Positions 6,453-13,423 of a DNA stretch of 32,537 nucleotides are shown piece by piece (the stretch's first letter is position 1; the number at the start of each line of letters is the position of its first letter). The stretch is from the NCBI GenBank assembly GCA_028868375.1, contig JAGWUP010000009.1, positions 1-32,537 of the forward strand. Direction: 5' to 3'. Source of the DNA: Elusimicrobiota bacterium (lineage in GTDB: Bacteria > Elusimicrobiota > Elusimicrobia > UBA1565 > UBA9628). The translations under genes and the position numbers were made by a program. The notes below the pieces were generated by a model. The model was not told where the DNA came from and searched no databases. It saw nothing but the letters and a program-made list of their open reading frames with translations.

Positions 6453-7433
6453 ATGGCGAAAATCGCGCCCAAAACGCTCGCGTTCCGTCCCGCCGGACAT
6501 TTCGAAGTGACGCTAGGCTCGGCCTCGGAGGCTTTCCGGCTGCGCTGCCAGGCGCAGAATCTGTCCCCGGCCACGATCGGCTGGTACCGGCAGCTGCTGA
6601 AGTTGTTCGCCGCGTTCCTGGAGTCGCAGGGCGTCACGGCCGCGCGCGGCGTGACGCCGACGCTGCTGCGCCAGTATCTGGAGCACATGCGCGAGCGCGG
6701 CAACGGCTCGGTCACCGTCGAGCGCGCCTACGGCGGCCTGCGCTGCTTCTTCGGCTTTCTCTCGCGAGAGCGGATGATCCCGCAGAACCCGATCCAGCTC
6801 GTCGAGAAGCCGCGCGTCGAGCGCAAGCTCATCAAGCCGCTGTCGCTCGAGCAGGTGCGCCTGCTGCTCGCCCAATGCAACCAGAAGCGCTACGACGAGC
6901 ACCGCCTCTGGACGATCATGGTGCTGATCTTCGACACCGGCCTGCGCATTTCAGAAGTCATCGGCCTGCGCAAGGACGCCATCGACTTCAACACGGGCGT
7001 TCTGCGCGTGATGGGCAAGGGCGGCAAGGAGCGCGACGTACCCTTCGGGATCAACTCGAAGCGCGCGCTGTGGGGCTATCTGGCCCGCCGCGGCGACATC
7101 CCCGGCCAGGATCTGTTCTTCGTCAGCCGCTTCGGCGGTCGCTGCTGCCGCTACCTGCTGCGCAAGGAGTTCCACCGCTTGGGCGAGCAGGCCGGCATCC
7201 AGGGCGTGCGCGTCTCGCCGCACACGATGCGCCACACCTTCGCGACCCAATACATCCTGAACGGCGGCGACGCGTTCAGCCTTCAGCAGATCCTCGGGCA
7301 CTCGACGCTGGACATGGTGAAGATCTACGTCGGGCTGGCCAATCGCGACGTGGCCAAGCTGCACCGGCAGTTTTCGCCGATGGATCGGATGGGGATTGTG
7401 CCGGGTGGGAAGCGGCGGGTGATCGTTCGCTAG
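6453..7433 (+). CDS. Tyrosine integrase next to attL of element B
   Basis: A 326-residue tyrosine recombinase with a SAM-like core-binding domain (about 18-105) and a catalytic domain (about 125-310). Catalytic residues visible are R165 (TGLRISE), K189/K192 (GKGGKER), H257 and R260 (HTMRH), H283 (GHSTLD) and Y292 (KIYV). It differs clearly from the 314-residue pair at 2256 and 18895. Its place, 50 bp inside the att repeat, makes it the best candidate for the enzyme acting on the tRNA-fMet site. No convincing promoter lies directly before it except the one across att at 6188-6216. A half operator CAAGGTT occurs at 6432-6438. Its stop is 3 bases from the stop of the convergent E1-like gene. Confidence 0.9.
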   Translation: MAKIAPKTLAFRPAGHFEVTLGSASEAFRLRCQAQNLSPATIGWYRQLLKLFAAFLESQGVTAARGVTPTLLRQYLEHMRERGNGSVTVERAYGGLRCFFGFLSRERMIPQNPIQLVEKPRVERKLIKPLSLEQVRLLLAQCNQKRYDEHRLWTIMVLIFDTGLRISEVIGLRKDAIDFNTGVLRVMGKGGKERDVPFGINSKRALWGYLARRGDIPGQDLFFVSRFGGRCCRYLLRKEFHRLGEQAGIQGVRVSPHTMRHTFATQYILNGGDAFSLQQILGHSTLDMVKIYVGLANRDVAKLHRQFSPMDRMGIVPGGKRRVIVR

Positions 7434-7436
7434 CTT

Positions 7437-8249
7437 CTAAAGCTTTCGAAACACCGGGTCACCAACCTGCTCGACGGGGAAATGCGAACAGTTATTCAAA
7501 TCAAGATAAGGAAGACGCGCATGTGGCTCGATCAGGCCCGTATTGCCGGAGTACGAGCGATAGACGACGCCGCGCAGGGATCGCGTCCAGTCAGTGATGA
7601 GGTCCACGGCCACTCCTACGGCGCTCGACGCCAGAATGCCATTGGGCCAAACGACTTGCGGGCGCGGCCCCGCAGCGCCGTAACGAGATGCTTCCTGAGC
7701 AAGCCGCTGATCAGTAAGAAAACCCAGGCACTTCATGCAGGGCCCGCCAGGCATCGACAAGATCAGCTGCCCCGACATCGTTGGCGCGGGATCACCCTCC
7801 GGATGGAGAACGTCCATCCCGATGTCAATCAGAGGAATGAGATATCTCCTGGCGCAGCGCTCGAGTTGGTCGCGCTCCGAGAAACTGTCCACGCAGCCAA
7901 ACACAATGTCGCATCTCTTTAGGACGTCGGCATTATCCTGCCAGCGTCCAGGCACAGCGATGATATCGGCGTCCTGCTGAAGGCCCAGGATCGTCCTTCG
8001 CGCGATGTCGAGCTTTGACACGCCGCCCTCGACGTCGGCGAGCGTAGTACCGACATTCCTATTGAGGTTGACGTCCTTCGCAATATCCCCGTCGAAGAGC
8101 GCGTATTTCTTGAAGCCGATGTGCGCGAGCTGTTGAACCACGTGGGAGCCGCCGCCACCGAGCCCCGCGACGCCAGCTCGGCAACTCGCAATCTTATCCT
8201 GAGCATCAGGCCCTAGGAACGACTGCCGGCTATATCGTTCATTTTCCAT
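7437..8249 (-). CDS. ThiF/E1-like ubiquitin-activating protein
   Basis: A 270-residue adenylyltransferase of the ThiF/MoeB/E1 superfamily, expected to activate the C terminus of the Ubl encoded upstream. The Rossmann nucleotide loop is GVAGLGGGGSHVV near residues 28-40. It is followed by ALFDGD and VNLNRN (the Asp and Arg that contact ATP in E1 enzymes) and by GCVDSFSERDQL. A single CxxC (GGPCMKCLG) is present where ThiF proteins usually have two zinc-binding pairs. The catalytic Cys is not certain. The ATG at 8249 is chosen because similarity starts there (MENERYSRQSFLG); 57 further codons upstream overlap the JAB gene. It is the last gene of the operon and overlaps the JAB gene by 11 bases. 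Confidence 0.85.
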   Translation of the reverse strand: MENERYSRQSFLGPDAQDKIASCRAGVAGLGGGGSHVVQQLAHIGFKKYALFDGDIAKDVNLNRNVGTTLADVEGGVSKLDIARRTILGLQQDADIIAVPGRWQDNADVLKRCDIVFGCVDSFSERDQLERCARRYLIPLIDIGMDVLHPEGDPAPTMSGQLILSMPGGPCMKCLGFLTDQRLAQEASRYGAAGPRPQVVWPNGILASSAVGVAVDLITDWTRSLRGVVYRSYSGNTGLIEPHARLPYLDLNNCSHFPVEQVGDPVFRKL

Positions 8250-8748
8250 CGCCGACAGACCTCCGGAACGGGTATCCGACGACGCTGATGCTGTCCATCG
8301 GAACGAGTCGGCCGAGCATCGGATTCCAAAAGGCACCCGAGCAGGTATCCGCGCTAAATAGCAAGGCGCCGTGCGGCCCTTGGGGAGCCGCGCCATAGAA
8401 GCTGGGCAACAGCTCAATTAGCCCATGAACATCCGTCGAGCTAAACCGCAGTCGAACACCGACGTCATGCATATGGACGTGGAAGGCCGATTCGCCCGTT
8501 TCAAGACATCGCTCCAACGCGCTTCGAAGTGCCGCCGATCCGATGCGCGCCCCGACCGAATCATCGGGCAGGTAGTGCTCGTCTCGTACTGGAATGTACT
8601 TGGTCACTATGACCAGCCGGTCGGAGCCGAGGACCCCCTGCCTGCCGAACGCGAATCCGATCCGCTCGAAGGCAAACGCATGGGGACGCCTGAGATCGGC
8701 GACAATCTCGGCAGCTAGCGACGACGGCAACCGAGCCTTGACCTTCAC
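8239..8748 (-). CDS. JAB/JAMM-type deubiquitinase-like metallopeptidase
   Basis: A 169-residue protein in the position of the JAB peptidase of bacterial ubiquitin-like operons. Such enzymes cut after a Ubl to mature it or to release it from targets. The JAMM zinc pattern is visible: a Glu in AFERIGF (about 28), then HMH (in AFHVHMHDVG), then SSTD as the S-x-x-D element. The usual Pro after the second His is replaced by Asp. The GTG at 8748 is chosen: it overlaps the stop of the E2-like gene as GTGA, while an upstream extension would run through that gene. It overlaps the E1-like gene, so the four genes are translationally coupled. Confidence 0.75.
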   Translation of the reverse strand: MKVKARLPSSLAAEIVADLRRPHAFAFERIGFAFGRQGVLGSDRLVIVTKYIPVRDEHYLPDDSVGARIGSAALRSALERCLETGESAFHVHMHDVGVRLRFSSTDVHGLIELLPSFYGAAPQGPHGALLFSADTCSGAFWNPMLGRLVPMDSISVVGYPFRRSVGDGK

Positions 8749-9083
8749 TTTAAGGCGCTCAGATGATACGCGACCGTTTGGGCCAGCCGCAGTCCCGTGG
8801 CCTTGATGTTCCACGAGAACGCGACCCAGTTCCGGTCTAGAATGCGTACTTGACTGTTGAATGTTCGAGCGGCCCGCGACTGAACAGGCTGCGCGAAATA
8901 AAGACGGGACGAGTAGCCGTCCCGCCCGTTCGGACAGAACAGGCAATCGACCTTAGCCGGCGTACAGCCCTCCGGAAGTTCGACATTGGGAAGAAGGTAA
9001 TAGAGACAACCGCCCTCCTCCGACTGGCTCACCCCCGGAAAGATCTCCTTCAGCTCTGCGATCTGATCTTCGGCGATCGGCAT
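8745..9083 (-). CDS. E2-like protein (prokaryotic E2 family E type)
   Basis: A 112-residue protein between the Ubl and JAB genes, where operons of this type carry a prokaryotic E2-fold protein. Features seen are YYLLPNVELPEGC, then VDCLFCPNGRDGYSSRLYF and a terminal RNWVAFSW segment, which recall family E of prokaryotic E2s (an RDGYxSRLYF-type core). Three Cys are present (about 38, 47 and 50), and I cannot say which, if any, carries the Ubl thioester. It has a strong ribosome site, AGGAGG, that overlaps the end of the Ubl gene. It would pass activated Ubl from the E1 to a target. The assignment rests on motif resemblance plus operon order. Confidence 0.65.
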   Translation of the reverse strand: MPIAEDQIAELKEIFPGVSQSEEGGCLYYLLPNVELPEGCTPAKVDCLFCPNGRDGYSSRLYFAQPVQSRAARTFNSQVRILDRNWVAFSWNIKATGLRLAQTVAYHLSALK

Positions 9084-9094
9084 GATCCGCCTCC

Positions 9095-9370
9095 TCAGGA
9101 CGCGGCGTTGTCCTTCGGGTGGCTGATGAACTTCTCATCACCCTTGAGCGTCACGGCGCCATCGTCGGCTAGCGGCACGAGCTTCCCGTTGACAACCTGC
9201 TCGAGGTCGTAGGCCAGCGGCACCCCGGCCGCCGTCTTGATCTGAGCGACCGTCTGATGGCCTCGGTGGATTGTCACAGGTGCGTTGTTCACGAAAATCG
9301 TGACGAACTCACCCGTCTGCGGATGCTGCACGGGCTGGGGCCCATGGCCGGCTGCAGCTGCATCTTGCAT
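9095..9370 (-). CDS. Ubiquitin-like protein, multiubiquitin-domain family
   Basis: A 91-residue protein. After a 20-residue Ala/Gly/Pro-rich tail comes one beta-grasp domain (about 22-83): FVTIFVNNAPVTIHRG, TVAQIKTAAGVPLAYDL, then KLVPLADDGAVTLKGDEKFISHP. This is the pattern of bacterial multiubiquitin domains. The protein ends SHPKDNAAS, with no Gly-Gly and no Gly in the last 13 residues, so conjugation chemistry, if any, is not the standard Gly-Gly one without further processing. It is first in the operon (Ubl, E2-like, JAB, E1). AAGGAGA precedes the ATG. Confidence 0.75.
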   Translation of the reverse strand: MQDAAAAGHGPQPVQHPQTGEFVTIFVNNAPVTIHRGHQTVAQIKTAAGVPLAYDLEQVVNGKLVPLADDGAVTLKGDEKFISHPKDNAAS

Positions 9371-9435
9371 ACCTTGTCTCCTTAGTCGTAGGTTCCGCCG
9401 TTATGAGGCGGGCAGGCTATTCAGCCGGCTTCCTA

Positions 9436-9464
9436 AGGATAACAGGAGAACCGCCTTATGTCAA
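9436..9464 (-). promoter_or_regulatory. Promoter of the ubiquitin-like operon
   Basis: On the minus strand TTGACA (9459-9464), a 17-bp spacer and TATCCT (9436-9441) form a good sigma70-type promoter about 65 bases upstream of the Ubl start codon. It diverges from the XRE promoter at 9512-9540. Confidence 0.6.
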
Positions 9465-9493
9465 GTATACAGTACATCGCATAACGACAGTAT

Positions 9494-9540
9494 TACAAAC
9501 AGTTTGTAGTATTGACATTCTGGCTTGAGCATGCTATAAA
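9494..9540 (+). promoter_or_regulatory. Promoter and palindromic operator of the XRE/ImmA pair
   Basis: TTGACA (9512-9517), a 17-bp spacer and TATAAA (9535-9540) form a near-consensus promoter. The ATG at 9549 is so close that the mRNA would be almost leaderless. Just upstream is a perfect palindrome TACAAAC-A-GTTTGTA (9494-9508), abutting the -35 box, a likely binding site for the XRE protein encoded next. The region also serves the divergent ubiquitin-like operon, so one repressor could control both. Confidence 0.65.
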
Positions 9541-9548
9541 CTTAACAG

Positions 9549-9881
9549 ATGGGTTCGGTTGGGCAGCTTTATAAACACATCGGAAAACGCGTGGAGGAGT
9601 TCCGCCTCCGCAAGAAGCTGACCCAAGCCCGCCTGGCCGAAATTGTTTCCCTCAGTCGCACCTCTATCACCAACATCGAGAACGGCCGTCAGAAGCTTCT
9701 CGTTCATACCCTTTGGGACATCGCAAAGGCATTGGGAGCCGCGCCTAAAGATTTTTTCCCCCAGTCTGCCTCAGAGCTAACAGGCTCGGTTCCAGCAAGG
9801 ATGAAGGGTAGGCTATCCCCAAAAGAAGCGACGTGGTTCCAGTCGATTGTCGCTCCAGGAGGCAAGAATGCCAATTCGTAG
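9549..9881 (+). CDS. XRE/Cro-type transcriptional regulator
   Basis: A 110-residue DNA-binding protein. The helix-turn-helix lies at about residues 13-70: RLRKKLTQARLAEIVSLS, then RTSITNIENGR as recognition helix and turn. The C-terminal 40 residues have no known fold. It overlaps the ImmA/IrrE-like gene by 14 bases. XRE plus ImmA/IrrE pairs are known switches in which the peptidase destroys the repressor after DNA damage or other stress. Here the pair stands between the divergent Ubl operon and the downstream methyltransferase gene and could govern either. The near-leaderless start follows from the promoter at 9512-9540. Confidence 0.85.
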   Translation: MGSVGQLYKHIGKRVEEFRLRKKLTQARLAEIVSLSRTSITNIENGRQKLLVHTLWDIAKALGAAPKDFFPQSASELTGSVPARMKGRLSPKEATWFQSIVAPGGKNANS

Positions 9882-10410
9882 ACACCTAATTAAGCAACAT
9901 GTTGAAGATTTGCTGGTAAAGTCGGAGGTTGCTTCGGCGCCGGTCCCTATCGAGAAAATTGCGGACACTCTGGGGCTGGAGGTCAGATATGAACCCCTCG
10001 ATGGTGACCTATCCGGGTGCCTGGTACGTCAGGAGGGCTCGAAGCCAACTGTTGGAATCAATTCCCAACAGAGTTCGAATCGCCAGAGATTCACGCTCGC
10101 GCACGAGTGCGCTCATTTTTTGCTTCACAAGGGCGAAGAAGTAATACTCGATCGCACTTTCCACGTGAATCGTCGCGATACCGTTTCGCAAAAGGCGGAA
10201 GAGCCCGATGAAATCGAAGCGAATTTTTTTGCGGCCGAACTCTTGATGCCTGAAAAGTTTCTCAAGGAAGACCTCACGGGGAAGGCCTTTGATTTGCTCG
10301 ATGATGATCTCATTGAGGAGCTGGCAAAGAAGTACATGGTAAGCCAGCAGGCGTTTACTTATCGCTTGGTGAATTTGGGCTATCTTGAACCCGTGCTTGA
10401 GCGGGCATGA
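9868..10410 (+). CDS. ImmA/IrrE-family zinc metallopeptidase
   Basis: A 180-residue peptidase of the COG2856 type. The zinc motif is AHECAH (HExxH) within QRFTLAHECAHFLLH, near residue 79. A downstream EIEANFFAAELLMP supplies the third metal ligand (Glu), as in the family. In ICEBs1, ImmA cleaves the XRE repressor ImmR, so the XRE protein just upstream is the expected substrate. The ATG at 9868 is chosen because AGGAGG lies 3 bases before GCAAGAATG. A TTG at 9847 would add seven residues without a ribosome site. The methyltransferase gene follows after 82 bases on the same strand. Confidence 0.88.
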   Translation: MPIRRHLIKQHVEDLLVKSEVASAPVPIEKIADTLGLEVRYEPLDGDLSGCLVRQEGSKPTVGINSQQSSNRQRFTLAHECAHFLLHKGEEVILDRTFHVNRRDTVSQKAEEPDEIEANFFAAELLMPEKFLKEDLTGKAFDLLDDDLIEELAKKYMVSQQAFTYRLVNLGYLEPVLERA

Positions 10411-10492
10411 CCGCTGCTTGCACGTTCGGTCGCGACTGGGGAATTGAAAAGAGTGAGCTACTTCAGTTACGCAAGAAACAGAGGGCCTGAAG

Positions 10493-13423
10493 ATGAAACA
10501 TGTCAAGAACCTATCTAACGCCAACCTGGGAACCACTAAGAAGAATCTTCTTGTGCGCGCGACTGGCCGGTTCTATACCCACCCGTTCATCGCCGATCAA
10601 TTAGCACACACGCTCGTTCGTTCAATCTATTTCAACGGCCTGAAAGAATTTCGGGTTATCGATCCATTCTGCGGGGATGGCCGCCTGCTTATCAGTGTCA
10701 TCAAAGAAGCGGCCAAGCTCATCGACATCGCACGCTTTCGATGGATTATCGCCGCCTGGGACTGTGACCCTGATGCGATAGAACAGACCAAGGTTGCCCT
10801 AAAAGCTTTGACTCGGGAGCTTCGCATGAAAGCGACCCTCGAAGCCAGGGCTCAAGACACCTTTCTCGCTTTCGACTCACAGGTCGAGGGGTACGACTGC
10901 GTAATCACAAATCCTCCGTGGGAAGCACTGAAGCCCGACCGCCGCGAGCTAAGCCACATGCCGAAGGCTCAACAGGAAGCTTATTCGGCTGGCATAAGAG
11001 AATACGATCAGAAGCTTGCCATGCGGCTACCGTTCTCTCAACCAGATCGAAAGTTTGCCGGCTGGGGCACGAATCTTTCACGCTGCGGCCTCGAGCTGTC
11101 GCTAAAACTCCTCAAGGAGAACGCATTTTGCGGCATCGTTCTCCCAGCATCTGCGCTGACAGATCAGACCAGTATTCGTCTGCGTAAGTGGATTTTTGAA
11201 ACTTCTACGCTCACGACGGTGGCTCACTACCCCGCCGAAGCCCGCCTATTCCAAGGCGTTGACCAGGCATCAGTCGCCGCGGTATTTAAGAGGTTCGTAA
11301 CGAACTCCTACGGAGCTACAATCGTCCGCTACAACAAGGATCTCCAGGTCATCGATAAGGACGACTTCCCGCTGAGCCAGCGAAATCTCGAGGCCTTGGA
11401 CTACGGAATTCCGCTCGAGTCGGGAGCAACACTTCTAACTTGCATGAAACGCTGGGAGAAGCTCCCTCGTTTCGGCGATATTGAGGGCAAAGGACCGCAT
11501 GACCTCTGGGCAGGGCGAGAGCTAGACGAAACAAATCACACTCGCTTCCTGACGAGCAAAGGGAAAGTGCGCTTCCTCAAGGGGAGGATGGTCGACCGCT
11601 ACCGCATCGCGATCAAGCCGACCCACTTTATAGATGAGGAAATGCAAGAAGTACCACCATCGGCCCTTCAGCCTCGTCTTGCGTGGAGGGACGTCGCGCG
11701 ACGTAGCAGAGGGCGTCGGATGCAAGTAGCGTACGTTGGCCCCTTTATTGTCACGGGGAACTCGCTCAGCGTCGCGTATTTTCGTGACCACGATGAGGAT
11801 CGCTTGCTTGCCCTTATCGCGATCATGAACTCCATTCCCTTTGAATTCCAAATTCGCACTCGGTCCGCAACCGGGCACGTCTCGCTGGGGCTTGTCCGCA
11901 AGGTTTTTGTTCCCGACCTCAGCAACAAGGCTCTAGTTAGGAACCTTTCTGTTCTGGTGCGGAAGGCTCAAAAGGCACCATCCGCAACACTTGAGGCGCA
12001 GATTGAGGTCCGCGTAGCTCTCGCTTATGGTCTAACGCGAGAGGACTTCGCCGAAATTCTATCGCACTTCTCCGGTGTCAGGCCCGATTTCAGGCGGGAA
12101 ATACTCGATAGCAGAGACTGGACCGCGCTGAATGACCTCTCTCCTGTCACCCGCCAGCCGACAAAGGCCACCCGTCGGCATGTTCCGGCTGAAGCGCGGA
12201 TTCCGAACCACTACACCTCAAAGCTGAGCACGAACGATCTCAAGATGGCTCTGGCAGTTCCCCCCGGCGGAAACTGGAAGAACATCCCGCTTTCGGTCGA
12301 ATCTCAACGTTTAGAGAATATTCGCAAGAGCTACGCGGCTGGTGAGGGCAGTCGATCGACGTACTATGGGCGACTTCGAGCGGAATACCCTGCCTACACG
12401 ATCAACACCTATTTCAATCGGCCAGGCAATGGCTGCCACCTGCATTACGATTTCGATGGCGGGCAGCATCGTGTCCTGTCGGAACGTGAGGCTGCTCGCA
12501 TCCAATCATTCCCCGACAGATTTGTTTTCTGCGGCCCCCATACTGCGATCCTTAAGCAGATCGGAAACGCTGTTCCTCCACTGCTCGGCTATCAGGTTGC
12601 GCGCGCCATCCCGCAAAAGGGCTACTTCGTCGACCTGTTCTCAGGAGCTGGTGGGCTTTCACTCGGCTTTAAATGGGCGGGCTGGCGTCCGATTGTTGCC
12701 AATGACATCGAGAGCCCCTTCCTCGACACGTACCGTCACAACGTTCATGATAGTGCGATCTGCGGAGATATCCGCAGATCTGACGTCTTCAACGCCATAG
12801 TCCGACAGGTGAAAGACGCTAAAATTCCAAGGGGAATGCCCCTCTTTGTACTCGGTGGCCCTCCGTGCCAAGGCTTTTCTACGGCTGGCAAACGTCGTAG
12901 CATGGAGGATCATCGGAATCAGCTTTTCTACGAGTACAAGCGAATGCTCGTAGCTCTTGGTGTAGACGGGTTTGTTTTTGAGAACGTGACCGGGCTCTTG
13001 AATATGGATGGGGGCGCAGTATTCGAACTGGTAAAGCGTGAGCTTGGTGCCTGCGCTAAAAGTCTAGAGGCTTGGAGGATGCAAGCTGAAAACTACGGCG
13101 TCCCGCAGCGCCGCACGCGAATAGTCTTGGTAGGGCATTCTTTGGCAAAAAATGCGGTAACGCCGCCGGAGCCGCTTACTTCAATGGCGACCGAGCCATC
13201 TCTATTCGGGCAACTTGCACGTGTCATTAGCGTCGAGGAAGCCATCGGAGATCTTCCTCCTCTCGTACCCGGAGAGGACGGTTCGCAGAAAAACTATCAG
13301 CATCCGCCCTGCTCACCATACCAAGCTCTAATGCGCGGGCAGATTACACCTGACAGATACTTGGAGCAGCTCGCGAAAGCGGTTAAGGCTCAGGACTCGT
13401 TATTCGCGGATGTAACGGTCTGA
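10493..13423 (+). CDS. Fused m6A / circularly permuted m5C DNA methyltransferase (type IIS modification)
   Basis: A 976-residue bifunctional DNA methyltransferase. The N-terminal half is a gamma-like adenine-N6 enzyme: SAM motif VIDPFCGDGRLL (about 55-66) and catalytic NPPW at 140-143, followed by a target-recognition region to about 520. The C-terminal half is a cytosine-C5 enzyme with its motifs in permuted order. Motif IX (RVLSEREAARIQSFPD, from 660) and X (QIGNAVPPLL, from 689) come first. Then come motif I (VDLFSGAGGLSLGF, 713 on), motif IV PCQ with catalytic C792, motif VI ENV at 830-832 and motif VIII QRR at 872-874. One m6A plus one m5C activity is the known modification scheme of the Alw26I/Eco31I/Esp3I type IIS family, and the convergent gene encodes an HNH enzyme of matching type. 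It overlaps that gene by 24 bases. Confidence 0.9.
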   Translation: MKHVKNLSNANLGTTKKNLLVRATGRFYTHPFIADQLAHTLVRSIYFNGLKEFRVIDPFCGDGRLLISVIKEAAKLIDIARFRWIIAAWDCDPDAIEQTKVALKALTRELRMKATLEARAQDTFLAFDSQVEGYDCVITNPPWEALKPDRRELSHMPKAQQEAYSAGIREYDQKLAMRLPFSQPDRKFAGWGTNLSRCGLELSLKLLKENAFCGIVLPASALTDQTSIRLRKWIFETSTLTTVAHYPAEARLFQGVDQASVAAVFKRFVTNSYGATIVRYNKDLQVIDKDDFPLSQRNLEALDYGIPLESGATLLTCMKRWEKLPRFGDIEGKGPHDLWAGRELDETNHTRFLTSKGKVRFLKGRMVDRYRIAIKPTHFIDEEMQEVPPSALQPRLAWRDVARRSRGRRMQVAYVGPFIVTGNSLSVAYFRDHDEDRLLALIAIMNSIPFEFQIRTRSATGHVSLGLVRKVFVPDLSNKALVRNLSVLVRKAQKAPSATLEAQIEVRVALAYGLTREDFAEILSHFSGVRPDFRREILDSRDWTALNDLSPVTRQPTKATRRHVPAEARIPNHYTSKLSTNDLKMALAVPPGGNWKNIPLSVESQRLENIRKSYAAGEGSRSTYYGRLRAEYPAYTINTYFNRPGNGCHLHYDFDGGQHRVLSEREAARIQSFPDRFVFCGPHTAILKQIGNAVPPLLGYQVARAIPQKGYFVDLFSGAGGLSLGFKWAGWRPIVANDIESPFLDTYRHNVHDSAICGDIRRSDVFNAIVRQVKDAKIPRGMPLFVLGGPPCQGFSTAGKRRSMEDHRNQLFYEYKRMLVALGVDGFVFENVTGLLNMDGGAVFELVKRELGACAKSLEAWRMQAENYGVPQRRTRIVLVGHSLAKNAVTPPEPLTSMATEPSLFGQLARVISVEEAIGDLPPLVPGEDGSQKNYQHPPCSPYQALMRGQITPDRYLEQLAKAVKAQDSLFADVTV

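Noticed and set aside
8749-8946. Upstream extension of the JAB gene
   Set aside because: It lies inside the E2-like gene in another frame; the GTG overlapping that gene's stop is the natural coupled start.
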